Program-made: the position numbers and the translations under genes | Part shown: positions 16,782 through 24,954 of the stretch, one piece after another | Position numbering within the stretch: the stretch's first letter is position 1 | Layout: every line of letters begins with the position of its first letter | Origin: Jiangella mangrovi | GTDB taxonomy: Bacteria; Actinomycetota; Actinomycetes; Jiangellales; Jiangellaceae | Assembly: GCF_014204975.1 (NCBI RefSeq) | Contig: NZ_JACHMM010000001.1 | Coordinates: 5,146,001 to 5,210,000, forward strand | Length of the DNA: 64,000 nt | Direction of reading: 5' to 3' | Notes under the pieces: model-generated | Database searches by the model: none | What the model was told of the DNA's origin: nothing | The model's input: the letters and a program-made list of their open reading frames with translations, nothing else

Positions 16782-18037
16782 CCACGGCCGGCGACACGGC
16801 CGACGCCGTCCGGGCCGCCGTCCGGGCCGCCGTCGACGCGGCCTACCGGGACGAGTGGGGCCAAGTGGTCGCGACGATCATCGGCCTGACCCGCGACTGG
16901 GACCTGGCCGAGGACTGCGCGCAGGACGCGTTCGCGGCCGCGCTGTCGACCTGGTCCCGGGACGGTGTCCCGAGCCGGCCGGGCGCCTGGCTCACCACGA
17001 CGGCGCGGAACCGGGCGACCGATCGGCTGCGCCGCGACGCCGCCGGGCGGACGAAGCTGCGCGAGATCGCCGTCCTGGCGCCGGAGCCGGCCGATCCGGC
17101 CGCGTCCGCCGTATCGGCCGCCGAGGACATCCCGGACGAGCGGCTGCGGCTGATCTTCACCTGCTGCCACCCGGCGCTGCCGTTCGACGCCAGGGTCGCC
17201 CTGACGCTGCGGACGTTGTGCGGCCTGACGACGGCCGAGATCGCCCGCGCGTTCCTCACCGCCGAGACCACCATGGCGCAGCGCCTGGTCCGCGCCAAGC
17301 GCAAGATCGCCGAGGCCGGCATCCCGTACCGCGTCCCGCCCGCCGACCTGCTGCCGCGACGGCTGGCCTCCGTCCTCGCCGTCCTGTACCTGATCTTCAA
17401 CCAGGGCTACGACGAGCAGGACGGGCGCCGGGCGCTCACCGCCGAGGCCATCCACCTCGCCCGCGTCCTCGTCCGGCTGCTCCCCCGCGAGCCGGAGCCG
17501 CGCGGCCTGCTGGCGCTGATGCTGCTGACCGAGGCCCGGCGGGCGGCACGCACCGACGACGGCGTCCTCGTCACCCTGGAGCACCAGGACCGCTCCCGGT
17601 GGGACCGCGCCCTCATCGACGAGGGCGTCGCCGTCCTCGACGACGCGCTGGCGCTGCGACAGCGCGGGCCCTACCAGCTGCAGGCCGCCATCGCCGCCTG
17701 TCACGCCGGCGCCGCCGACGCCGCGAGCACCGACTGGCCGCAGATCGCCGCCCTCTACGCCGAACTGGGCCGGCTCGCGCCGTCTCCGGTGGTCGAGCTG
17801 AACCGGGCCGTCGCCGTCGCCATGACCGACGGCATCGCGGCCGGCCTCGCGGTGGTCGACGACCTGGCGGCCGCGGGCGACCTCGACGGCTACCACCTGC
17901 TGCCCGCCACCCGCGCCGACCTCCTGCGCCGCGACGGCCGCGTGGCCGAGGCCCGGGCGGCATACGAAGAGGCGCTCCGGCTGGCGCCGTCCGAGGCCGA
18001 GCGCCGCTACCTCGCCGGTCGCCTCGACGCCCTCTGA
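16778..18037 (+). CDS. ECF42-type sigma factor with TPR-like C-terminal extension
   Basis: A 419-aa protein. Region 2 (VVATIIGLTRDWDLAEDCAQDAF) and region 4 (LTLRTLCGLTTAEIARAFLTAETTMAQRLVRAKRKI) occupy the first ~190 residues. The rest is the family's helical extension with LYLIFNQGY, the LLALMLLTEARRAAR block, and RLAPSPVVELNRAVAVAM. Length and motifs identify ECF42, in which the extension is required for activity. It is translationally coupled to the DGPF gene. A promoter of the reported ECF42 type stands before the next gene downstream, an MFS exporter. Confidence 0.92.
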   Translation: MTTAGDTADAVRAAVRAAVDAAYRDEWGQVVATIIGLTRDWDLAEDCAQDAFAAALSTWSRDGVPSRPGAWLTTTARNRATDRLRRDAAGRTKLREIAVLAPEPADPAASAVSAAEDIPDERLRLIFTCCHPALPFDARVALTLRTLCGLTTAEIARAFLTAETTMAQRLVRAKRKIAEAGIPYRVPPADLLPRRLASVLAVLYLIFNQGYDEQDGRRALTAEAIHLARVLVRLLPREPEPRGLLALMLLTEARRAARTDDGVLVTLEHQDRSRWDRALIDEGVAVLDDALALRQRGPYQLQAAIAACHAGAADAASTDWPQIAALYAELGRLAPSPVVELNRAVAVAMTDGIAAGLAVVDDLAAAGDLDGYHLLPATRADLLRRDGRVAEARAAYEEALRLAPSEAERRYLAGRLDAL

Positions 18038-18073
18038 CCCGCGGCGGCGGCCCGGCCGCCCGCCCAGCCCGGC

Positions 18074-18134
18074 GTCGATCATGGAGAAACGGGGCTTCCG
18101 AGGGCCCGAGAACCCGACTTTCTCCATGATCGAC
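18074..18134. repeat. Palindromic intergenic repeat (GATCATGGAGAA family), copy 1
   Basis: GTCGATCATGGAGAAA (18074-18089) is perfectly repeated in inverse at 18119-18134 around a 29-nt GC-rich loop. A second copy with the same core lies at 42702-42762. Here it sits just after the ECF42 gene and may act as its terminator. Confidence 0.75.
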
Positions 18135-18184
18135 TTTGTGTCTGGACTGGGGCGACGCAGATCTCTCGAAGTATTTTCGGGCGA

Positions 18185-18211
18185 TGTCGATGTGAGCGGC
18201 CTTTCTTCGTC
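18185..18211 (+). promoter_or_regulatory. ECF42-type promoter before the MFS gene
   Basis: TGTCGA (18185-18190), a 17-bp spacer and CGTC (18208-18211). The same layout occurs at 33357 and 35143 next to the other ECF42 gene. It agrees with the TGTCGA / CGA-or-T-C consensus reported for ECF42, as I recall it. Confidence 0.65.
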
Positions 18212-18246
18212 GGTTGGACGACAACCAGCCGAACGAAGGAACGACG

Positions 18247-19665
18247 ATGTCGAACCTCGAGACCCTGCCCCGCACCCCCTCCCCCACCCGTACCGAAGCC
18301 ACCCGCACCGAGGCCACCACCAGACCCGGGCTCGTCCTGGGGCTGGCCTGCGCCGCCGAGTTGATGGTCGGCATCGATGTCGCCATCGTGAACGTGGCGC
18401 TGCCGTCGATCCAGGCCGACCTGGGCGCCGGCCAGAGCGTCCTGCAGTGGGTCGTCGTCGCGTACGGCCTGCTGCTCGGCGGCTTCCTGCTGGTCGGCGG
18501 ACGCCTGTCCGACCAGCGCGGACGGCGGCGCATCTTCATCACCGGCCTCGCCATCTTCACGGTCGCGTCGCTCATCGCCGGGGCGGCGCAGGACCCCGCC
18601 CTGCTGATCGCGGCCCGCGGTCTGCAGGGCTTCGGCGCGGCGCTCATCACCCCCGCCGGGCTGTCGCTGATCGCCGTCACGTTCGCCGAGGGACGGCCCC
18701 GTGACCGCGCGCTCGGCCTCTTCGGCGCCGTGGGCGGGGTCGCGGGGTCGGTGGGGGTGGTCGCCAGCGGGCTGCTGACCGCCGGTCCGGGCTGGCGCTG
18801 GGCGTTCCTCGTCAACGTCCCCGCGGGCGTGACGATCGTCGTGCTCGCCGCGCTGTTCCTCTCCCCCGACCGGAGCCTCGAGCGCCGCACGCCGCTGGAC
18901 CTTCCCGGCGCGACCACGGTGACCGGCGGCCTGCTGCTGTTCGTCTACGCCCTGCACCACGGCGCCGGCCACGGCTGGGCCACCGCGCCGACCCTCGGGC
19001 TGTTCGCCGCGGCCGCCGCGCTCCTGGTCGCGTTCGTCCGGATCGAGGCCCGCTCGGCCCGCCCGCTGGTGCCGCCGTCGACGGTGCGCAACCGCAACCT
19101 CGTCGTCGCCAATGTCACGGGGTTCCTCGCGTTCGGCGCGCTCCTCGCGTTCATCTTCATCGGCTCGCTGCTCATGCAGCAGGTGCTGGGCTACTCGCCG
19201 ATCGAGACCGGCCTGGCCTGGCTGGCGACGACGGTCACCATCGTCGGGGCCGCCATCGTCGGCGCCAGGCTCGTCGCCCGGGCCGGGGTGCGCTGGGTGC
19301 TGGTCGCCGGTCTCGCGCTGCTCGCGGTCGGCGCCCTGTGGCTGACCCGGGTGCCCGCGGCCGCCGACTACGTCACGGACGTGCTGCCGGCCTTCCTGCT
19401 GGCCGGACTCGGGTTCGGGCTCTGCGGCCCGGCCCTGCAGATCGGCGCTCTGTCCGGCGTCTCGCGGTCCGAGGCGGGGCTGGCGTCCGGGCTCGTCGAG
19501 ACCATGCGCGAGGTGGGCGGCGCCGCCGGTGTCGCCGCCGTGTCGACGGTGCTCGTGGCCGGCTCCGGTCTCGACGGCTTCCGCGCCGCGTTCGCCTGCA
19601 TCGCCGTCCTCACCATCGTCGGCGTCGTCACCGCCGCCGCCGGCTTCACCCGCACCCCCAAGTGA
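18247..19665 (+). CDS. MFS transporter, DHA2-like drug exporter
   Basis: A 472-aa membrane protein with 12-14 hydrophobic helices. The first helix carries the DHA2 motif (ELMVGIDVAIVNVALPSIQADL), and the loop between helices 2 and 3 is GGRLSDQRGRRRIFITG. A later ARGLQGFGAALITPAGLSLI segment matches motif C-like antiporter sequences. It probably expels a toxic compound using the proton gradient. The ATG at 18247 has GAAGGA upstream. Expression is probably driven by the ECF42-type promoter at 18185, and the DUF899 gene follows after 12 bp. Confidence 0.88.
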   Translation: MSNLETLPRTPSPTRTEATRTEATTRPGLVLGLACAAELMVGIDVAIVNVALPSIQADLGAGQSVLQWVVVAYGLLLGGFLLVGGRLSDQRGRRRIFITGLAIFTVASLIAGAAQDPALLIAARGLQGFGAALITPAGLSLIAVTFAEGRPRDRALGLFGAVGGVAGSVGVVASGLLTAGPGWRWAFLVNVPAGVTIVVLAALFLSPDRSLERRTPLDLPGATTVTGGLLLFVYALHHGAGHGWATAPTLGLFAAAAALLVAFVRIEARSARPLVPPSTVRNRNLVVANVTGFLAFGALLAFIFIGSLLMQQVLGYSPIETGLAWLATTVTIVGAAIVGARLVARAGVRWVLVAGLALLAVGALWLTRVPAAADYVTDVLPAFLLAGLGFGLCGPALQIGALSGVSRSEAGLASGLVETMREVGGAAGVAAVSTVLVAGSGLDGFRAAFACIAVLTIVGVVTAAAGFTRTPK

Positions 19666-19677
19666 AAGGAGCACGTC

Positions 19678-20412
19678 ATGAACACCCCGCACACCGCACG
19701 GCCCGTGGTCGCCGACCGCGCCACCTTCGAGGCCGAGATCGACCAGCTCAGGGTCCGCGAGAAGGAGCACACCCGCGCGGGCGACGCGATCGCCGCCGCC
19801 CGGCGCCGGCTCCCCATGGTCGAGGTCGACGCCGGCCTCGAGCTGACCGGCCCCGACGGCCCGGTCACCCTGCTCGAGGCGTTCGAGGGCCGCAGCCAGC
19901 TCGTCGCGTACTACTTCATGTGGTACCCCGGCGATCCCGCCTCCGGGCAGTGCGAGGGCTGCACCTGGTGCGCCGGCCACGTCCTCGAGCTGTCCTACCT
20001 GCACTCGCGCGACATCACCTTCGCCGTCGTGGCGCAGGGCCCGTACGCCGAGAGCCGCCGCTACCACGACTTCATGGACTGGCCGATGCCGTGGTACGCG
20101 GCGGAGGGCGCCACGCTCGACACCCTGCTGGTCGGCCGGCACGTCGGCATGATGCACCTCGTCTGCTATCTGCGCGACGGCGACCGCGTCTTCGAGACGT
20201 ACTGGACGACCCAGCGCGGCGTCGAGGTCATGGACAACAGCTACTCGCTCATGGACCTGACGGTGTACGGGCGCCAGGAGCGGCACGAGGACTCGCCGGA
20301 CGGATGGCCGCAGTCCTGGCCGCTCGGCGACGCCCTCCTGAGCACCGGCGGGCGCCCCACCTCCCACTGGTCGCGGCTGCGGGCCGGGCGCTCCGACGAC
20401 CTCGGGACGTAG
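19678..20412 (+). CDS. DUF899 thioredoxin-like protein
   Basis: A 244-aa cytoplasmic protein of the DUF899 family. Its thioredoxin-like core (about residues 60-180) has YYFMWYPGDPASGQCEGC and TWCAGHV, giving a CxxCxxC-like cysteine group. The family's KEHTRAGD, ARRRLPMVEV and SLMDLTVYGRQE segments are also present. An AAAGGAG site precedes the ATG. It lies in one transcription unit with the MFS gene. The function of DUF899 is not established; a redox or detoxification role is inferred from the fold. Confidence 0.82.
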   Translation: MNTPHTARPVVADRATFEAEIDQLRVREKEHTRAGDAIAAARRRLPMVEVDAGLELTGPDGPVTLLEAFEGRSQLVAYYFMWYPGDPASGQCEGCTWCAGHVLELSYLHSRDITFAVVAQGPYAESRRYHDFMDWPMPWYAAEGATLDTLLVGRHVGMMHLVCYLRDGDRVFETYWTTQRGVEVMDNSYSLMDLTVYGRQERHEDSPDGWPQSWPLGDALLSTGGRPTSHWSRLRAGRSDDLGT

Positions 20413-20432
20413 GCGCTTCTGCAACAGAATGT

Positions 20433-20461
20433 TTGCACAAGGGATTCGTTGCGGATAGTGT
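20433..20461 (+). promoter_or_regulatory. Promoter for the ArsR-SRPBCC-SnoaL operon (leaderless)
   Basis: TTGCAC (20433-20438) and TAGTGT (20456-20461) have an ideal 17-bp spacer. The -10 ends 7 nt before the GTG at 20469, so the mRNA should begin at the start codon. An imperfect dyad GCAACA-GAAT-GTTTGC overlapping the -35 could be the ArsR operator. Confidence 0.65.
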
Positions 20462-20468
20462 CATCTCC

Positions 20469-20819
20469 GTGACGCAGACCCTCGACGCCGACGGCGACCT
20501 CGACGCCGTCTTCGCCGCCCTGGGCGACCGGACTCGCATGGCGATCATCAGCCGGCTCGCCCAGGGCGAGGCGACCGTCGGCGAGCTCGCCGAACCGTTC
20601 GCCCTCACCCACCAGGCGGTCTCCCGCCACGTCGGCATCCTCCGGCGGTGCGGCCTCATCCACCAGCGGGTCGACGGCCAGCGGCGGCCCTGCCGGCTCG
20701 ACGCCGAGCGGATGGGCGAGCTGGCCGGCTGGATCGGTGAGCAGCAGCGCCAGTGGGAGTCGCGCCTCGACGCCCTCGAGACGCACCTCGCCTCGGTGAG
20801 GGCGGACCGGCAGCGATGA
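20469..20819 (+). CDS. ArsR-family transcriptional regulator
   Basis: A 116-aa winged-helix repressor. It contains FAALGDRTRMAIISRLAQGEATVGEL followed by the recognition helix LTHQAVSRHVGIL and the wing VDGQRRPCRLD. No metal-binding cysteine pair is visible, so it belongs to the non-metal subgroup often paired with SRPBCC (AHSA1) genes, and the next gene is one, overlapping by 4 bp. The GTG start is supported by the promoter spacing. It probably represses its own operon. Confidence 0.88.
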   Translation: MTQTLDADGDLDAVFAALGDRTRMAIISRLAQGEATVGELAEPFALTHQAVSRHVGILRRCGLIHQRVDGQRRPCRLDAERMGELAGWIGEQQRQWESRLDALETHLASVRADRQR

Positions 20820-21283
20820 CGGGGCACGTGCGACTCGACGGCGACCAGCTGATCGCGACCCGCCACCTCGACGCCGAGCCGGCCCTGGTGTGGGAGATGT
20901 TCACCACGCCCGCGCACCTGGCCGCGTTCTGGGGCGGTGCCCACGCCACCGTCGCGCCGGACTCCGTCGCCGTCGACCTCCGCGTCGGCGGGACGTTCTC
21001 GCTGCAGACTTGGGGGCCCGACGGCGGCAGCCGGCAGCTGAGCTTCCGGTACGAGGTCGTGGACCCGCCGGCACGCCTGGTGCTCGCCGAGCCGTACACC
21101 GGGATCACCACCGACATCCGGCTCGAGCCCACCGGCGACGGCACCACGCTCGTCGTCCACCAGCGGCGGCTGCCGCCCGAGCTGCGGACCGAACAGGCCC
21201 GCACCGGCCTGGCCGGCATCCTCGACCGGCTCGAGGCCGTCCTCACCGCGCGCACCAGCACCCCACGGAAAGGCACTCCATGA
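20816..21283 (+). CDS. SRPBCC (AHSA1-like) domain protein
   Basis: A 155-aa helix-grip protein with the usual AHSA1 landmarks: HLDAEPALVWEMFTTPAHLAAFWGG at the N-terminus, a central VGGTFSLQTWGPDG hairpin, and the long C-terminal helix GLAGILDRLEAVL. These proteins form a hydrophobic pocket; the ligand here is unknown. It is coupled to the ArsR gene upstream and the SnoaL-like gene downstream by ATGA overlaps. Confidence 0.85.
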   Translation: MTGHVRLDGDQLIATRHLDAEPALVWEMFTTPAHLAAFWGGAHATVAPDSVAVDLRVGGTFSLQTWGPDGGSRQLSFRYEVVDPPARLVLAEPYTGITTDIRLEPTGDGTTLVVHQRRLPPELRTEQARTGLAGILDRLEAVLTARTSTPRKGTP

Positions 21284-21630
21284 GCACCCGAGAGCAGACC
21301 GTCCACCGGTACATGGACGGCTTCCGGCAGAGCGACCACGCCGCGATCCTCGCCTGCCTCACCGACGACGTCGTCTGGCACATCCACGGCGTGCGCAGCA
21401 CGCAGGGCAAGGCCGAGTTCGACGACGAGATCGAGAACCCGGCCTTCGAGGGCAGTCCCGAGCTGACCGTCGAGCGGACCGTCGGCGCCGGTGACGTCGT
21501 CGTCGTGACGGGCACCGGCGCCGGGCGGCACCGCGAGCACGGGCCGTTCCGGTTCGCCTACAGCGACCTGTTCACGTTCCGCGGCGACCTGATCGCCCAG
21601 GTCGACTCCTACGTCGTCCCCGTGGCCTGA
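21280..21630 (+). CDS. SnoaL/NTF2-like protein
   Basis: A 116-aa NTF2-like alpha+beta protein. The first helix is VHRYMDGFRQSDHAAILACL, followed by the typical TDDVVWHIHG strand. Ligand or enzymatic role unknown. The last gene of the ArsR operon; its final 22 bp overlap the end of the convergent gene on the other strand. Confidence 0.8.
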   Translation: MSTREQTVHRYMDGFRQSDHAAILACLTDDVVWHIHGVRSTQGKAEFDDEIENPAFEGSPELTVERTVGAGDVVVVTGTGAGRHREHGPFRFAYSDLFTFRGDLIAQVDSYVVPVA

Positions 21631-22382
21631 CTGCCGTCTGCGGTCGCCAGCCACTCGGCGAAGGACGGACCGGCGACGACGGCGTCAGGGCCCGGCAGGA
21701 TCCGGCCCGCCTCGTAGAGCAGGCCGTCCGGGTCGTCGGCGGAGGCGCTGACGGCCTCGACGCGGGCCGGGTCGCCGGTTCGGGCGACCAGCGTGGCCGC
21801 CAGGTCGGCGGCGTCCTCGACCCGCGGCCCGGCCACCTCCAGCCGGTCCGGCGCGTCGACGGCGGTCGCGTAGGCGGCGAGGGTCTCGGCCACCGCCCGC
21901 GCCGCGACCGGCCGGCGCCGGCTGGACTGGACGTAGACGACGTCGCCCTGACGGCCCCACTCCATGACCGGCGGGACGAACTCGTGGAAGAGGTCGGCGC
22001 GCAGGATGCGGACCGGCAGCGGACCGTCCAGCCAGGCCTTCTCCTGGTCGAGCTTGGCGGCGCCGTAGCTGGTGGTGAGCTTGTCCACGCCGATGATCGA
22101 CACCACCACCGCCCGCGGCACCCCGGCCTGCTCGGCCGCACGCTGCAGGTTCGCCGCCGACGCCGTGAAGAACGCCGCCGCCTCGTCCCTGACCGGCGAC
22201 GGCCCGGTGGCGGCGTCGATCAGGCAGTCCGCTCCCGCCAGCGCCTCGGCGAGCCCTTCGCCCGTGACGACGTCGACGCCGGTCGTCCGCGACATGGGCA
22301 CCGCCTCGTGACCCGCCTCCGTCAGGACGTCCACCACGTGCCGGCCCAGGCGGCCGGTTCCCCCGGCTACCGCGATCCTCAT
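21609..22382 (-). CDS. NAD(P)-binding (NmrA/atypical SDR-like) protein
   Basis: A 257-aa Rossmann protein with the cofactor loop AVAGGTGRLGRHVV at the N-terminus, an IDAATGPSP strand end and SIIGVDKLTTSYGAAK where classical SDRs have the YxxxK region (Tyr then AAK). The start at 22382 has a perfect AGGAGG 4 nt upstream. Likely a nucleoside-diphosphate-sugar-epimerase-like or NmrA-like protein; substrate not inferable. It is divergent from the deacylase gene. Confidence 0.82.
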   Translation of the reverse strand: MRIAVAGGTGRLGRHVVDVLTEAGHEAVPMSRTTGVDVVTGEGLAEALAGADCLIDAATGPSPVRDEAAAFFTASAANLQRAAEQAGVPRAVVVSIIGVDKLTTSYGAAKLDQEKAWLDGPLPVRILRADLFHEFVPPVMEWGRQGDVVYVQSSRRRPVAARAVAETLAAYATAVDAPDRLEVAGPRVEDAADLAATLVARTGDPARVEAVSASADDPDGLLYEAGRILPGPDAVVAGPSFAEWLATADGSQATGTT

Positions 22383-22453
22383 GCTTCCTCCTGTCGATCG
22401 GTTCCTCCCCTCTGACGAACGACGGCGGCGGAGTGTGAGGTCGCGCAGCGTCC

Positions 22454-22459
22454 TAGGCT
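22454..22459 (+). promoter_or_regulatory. -10 hexamer for the D-aminoacylase gene
   Basis: TAGGCT ends 8 nt before the GTG at 22468, consistent with a leaderless or very short leader. No Shine-Dalgarno is seen. Confidence 0.4.
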
Positions 22460-22467
22460 GGGTCCTC

Positions 22468-24033
22468 GTGCGCTCCTCCGACCAGGTCGTCCTCGTCACC
22501 GGCGGCTTCGTCGCCGACGGCAGCGGGCGCGAGCCGTACCGCGCGGACGTCGTCGTGCGGTCCGGCCGGATCGCCGCCGTCGTCGCCCCTGGGGCCGCCG
22601 GGGACACGACCGACGCCGAGGTGGTCGACTGCACCGGCCGGCTGGTCCTCCCCGGCTTCGTCGACGTCCACTCGCACGCCGACGGCGCCGTGTTCGCGCC
22701 GGACGTCCAGTTCGCGCTCCTGCGCCAGGGCGTCACCACCGTCGTCGCCGGTCAGGACGGCGTCTCCTACGCACCCGGCGACGGCGCCTACGCCACGGAG
22801 TACTTCGGCGGGCTGCTCGGCCGGCACCCGCACTACCGAGGCGGTGGGGTCGGCGCGCTGCTGGCCGGCTACGACGGGCGGGTCCCGGTCCGCGTCGCCT
22901 CCCTCGTGCCGCACGGCACCGTCCGCGCCGAGGTGCTCGGCCGCGCCGACCGAGCCCCGACCCCGGCCGAGCTCGCGGCCATGGCCGACCTGGTCGCCAC
23001 CGGCCTGGCCGAGGGCGCCTGCGGCCTGTCCAGCGGACTGGACTACGTCCCCGGCCGGTTCGCCGGCACCGAGGAGCTGGCGGCGCTGTGCCGCCCGGTC
23101 GCCGCGGCCGGCCGGTTGTACGTGACGCACATGCGCGGCGGCTACGAGGACAACGCGGCCGCCGGCGTGGCGGAGGTACGCGAGATCTGCCTGGCCAGCG
23201 GCGTGCGCGGGCACATCTCGCACTACCACGGGCCCGGGGCGGCGCTGGTCGCGCTGCTCGACGAGGCCCGGGCCGCCGGGGCGGACCTCACCTTCGACGC
23301 CTACCCCTACCGGGCCGGCTGCACGCTGCTGAGCATGCCCGTGCTCCCGCCGGACCTGCTCGACCGGCCGGTGCCGGACATCCTGGCCGTGCTGGGCGAC
23401 GACGGCGTCCGCGCCCGGCTGCTCGCGAGCCCGGTGAGCCGCGACTGGGCCAGGCGCACCACCGTCGCCCATGCCGGGACCGGCGAGTACGCCTGGGCCG
23501 AAGGGCTCACGCTGACCGCGGCGGCCGACCGGCACGGCGGCGACGTGCAGGCGTTCGTCCTGGACCTGCTGATCGGGTCCCGGCTCGAGGCCACCGTCGT
23601 CATGCACCTGCCGCCGGGCCGGAGCGTCGACGAGCTCGCGCTGCTGGTCCGCGACGAACGGCACACCGTCGGCAGCGACGGCGTCTACGTCGGCACCCAC
23701 CCGCACCCGCGCGGCTGGGGCTCGTTCGCCCGGGTCCTCGCCCGGCACGTACGCGACCGCGGCGACCTCACCTGGGGCCAGGCAGCCGTGCACCTGGCCG
23801 CCCGCCCCGCGCAACGCTTCGGCCTCGCGACGGTGGGACGGATCGCGCCCGGGCGCCACGCCGACCTCGTCGTGCTCGACCCGGACCGCCTCGACGACCC
23901 CGCCGACTACGCGACGCCGCGGACCCCGGCCAGGGGGATCGACGACGTCCTCGTGGCCGGGGTCGGGGTACTGGCCGGCGGCGCGCTGACCGGAGCGTTC
24001 CCCGGCGGCGGCCTGCGCGCCGGGGCGAGCTGA
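22468..24033 (+). CDS. N-acyl-D-amino-acid deacylase / D-aminoacylase (amidohydrolase family)
   Basis: A 521-aa metal-dependent hydrolase that would release free D-amino acids from N-acyl forms. The small beta-sandwich domain (VLVTGGFVADGSG...) leads into the barrel with the metal-binding VDVHSHADG (His68, His70), GACGLSSGLDYVPG, THMRGGY, GHISHYHGP and the late VGSDGVYVGTHPHPRGWGSF block carrying the final Asp. The C-terminus LATVGRIAPGRHADLVVLDPD is typical. The GTG at 22468 follows a -10 box; an ATG at 22381 would overlap the divergent gene. Confidence 0.85.
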   Translation: MRSSDQVVLVTGGFVADGSGREPYRADVVVRSGRIAAVVAPGAAGDTTDAEVVDCTGRLVLPGFVDVHSHADGAVFAPDVQFALLRQGVTTVVAGQDGVSYAPGDGAYATEYFGGLLGRHPHYRGGGVGALLAGYDGRVPVRVASLVPHGTVRAEVLGRADRAPTPAELAAMADLVATGLAEGACGLSSGLDYVPGRFAGTEELAALCRPVAAAGRLYVTHMRGGYEDNAAAGVAEVREICLASGVRGHISHYHGPGAALVALLDEARAAGADLTFDAYPYRAGCTLLSMPVLPPDLLDRPVPDILAVLGDDGVRARLLASPVSRDWARRTTVAHAGTGEYAWAEGLTLTAAADRHGGDVQAFVLDLLIGSRLEATVVMHLPPGRSVDELALLVRDERHTVGSDGVYVGTHPHPRGWGSFARVLARHVRDRGDLTWGQAAVHLAARPAQRFGLATVGRIAPGRHADLVVLDPDRLDDPADYATPRTPARGIDDVLVAGVGVLAGGALTGAFPGGGLRAGAS

Positions 24034-24055
24034 CCCCGTCGGGCCGCCGGAAGGA

Positions 24056-24910
24056 TCAGGCGTCCTGGAGGGTCTGGCGTTGGTGGCCGAGGCCGTCGAT
24101 CTCGAGGTCGATGGTGTCGCCGGCGCGCAGGTAGGGCTGGCCGGGCATGCCCATGGCGACCCCGGCGGGGGTGCCGGTGTTGATGAGGTCGCCGGGTTCG
24201 AGGACCATGAACTGGCTCAGGTACCAGATGACGTGGTCGATGCCGAAGATGAGGTCGGCGGTGGTGCCGTCCTGGCGTGGTTCGCCGTTCACCCACAACC
24301 TGAGGCCGAGTTTGGCGGGGTCGGTGATCTCGTCGGCGGGGACCAGCCAGGGGCCGAGCGGGTTGAACGTCTCGCAGGACTTGCCCTTGTCCCACTGCCC
24401 GCCGCGTTCGAGCTGGAACTCCCGCTCGGACACGTCGTGGCTGATCGCGTAGCCGGCGATCACGCCGGCGGCGTCGTCGGGGCTGTCGAGGTAGCGGGCC
24501 TGCGCGCCGATGATCACGCCGAGCTCGACCTCCCAGTCGGTCTTCACGCTGCCGCGGGGGACGAGGACGGTGTCGTCGGGGCCGATGACGGTGTTCGGGG
24601 CCTTCATGAACACGATCGGCTCGGCCGGGATGGCCGCGCCGGTCTCGGCGGCGTGGTCGCGGTAGTTCAGCCCGATGCACACGACCTTCCCGGGCCGCGC
24701 GATCGGCGCGCCTACCCGCACGCCGTCGCCGTCGGGCAGGGCCGGGAGCTCGCCGGCCGCCAGCGCCGCCCGCGCCCGGTTCACGCCGTCGCCGGCCAGG
24801 AACGCCCCGTCGATGTCGCTCGTGACCGGGGACAGGTCGTAGAGCACGCCGTCGTCCCCGCGGACGGCCGGGCGCTCCGCACCCCGCTCACCGATGCGCA
24901 TCAGTTGCAT
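24056..24910 (-). CDS. Fumarylacetoacetate hydrolase family protein
   Basis: A 284-aa FAH-superfamily enzyme. The N-terminal variable domain (about 1-70) is followed by the catalytic region with CIGLNYRDHAAETG. The acidic metal ligands are in EVELGVIIG and SHDVSEREFQ, and the closing block is MVLEPGDLINTGTPAGVAMG. Members act on 2-keto-4-pentenoate-type hydrates, fumarylpyruvate or related C-C bonds; the precise substrate is unclear. GAGGAGACACGAC precedes the ATG. It lies 44 bp downstream of pyc and is probably cotranscribed with it. Confidence 0.88.
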   Translation of the reverse strand: MQLMRIGERGAERPAVRGDDGVLYDLSPVTSDIDGAFLAGDGVNRARAALAAGELPALPDGDGVRVGAPIARPGKVVCIGLNYRDHAAETGAAIPAEPIVFMKAPNTVIGPDDTVLVPRGSVKTDWEVELGVIIGAQARYLDSPDDAAGVIAGYAISHDVSEREFQLERGGQWDKGKSCETFNPLGPWLVPADEITDPAKLGLRLWVNGEPRQDGTTADLIFGIDHVIWYLSQFMVLEPGDLINTGTPAGVAMGMPGQPYLRAGDTIDLEIDGLGHQRQTLQDA

Positions 24911-24954
24911 GTCGTGTCTCCTCGAAGGTGTTGGTGCTGGTCAGGAAAACTGGG

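Noticed and set aside
22392..22419. TGTCGA followed by CGAA as a fourth ECF42-type promoter
   Set aside because: The spacer is 18 bp and the downstream box is CGAA instead of CGAC/CGTC. It also lies inside the ribosome-site region of the divergent gene.
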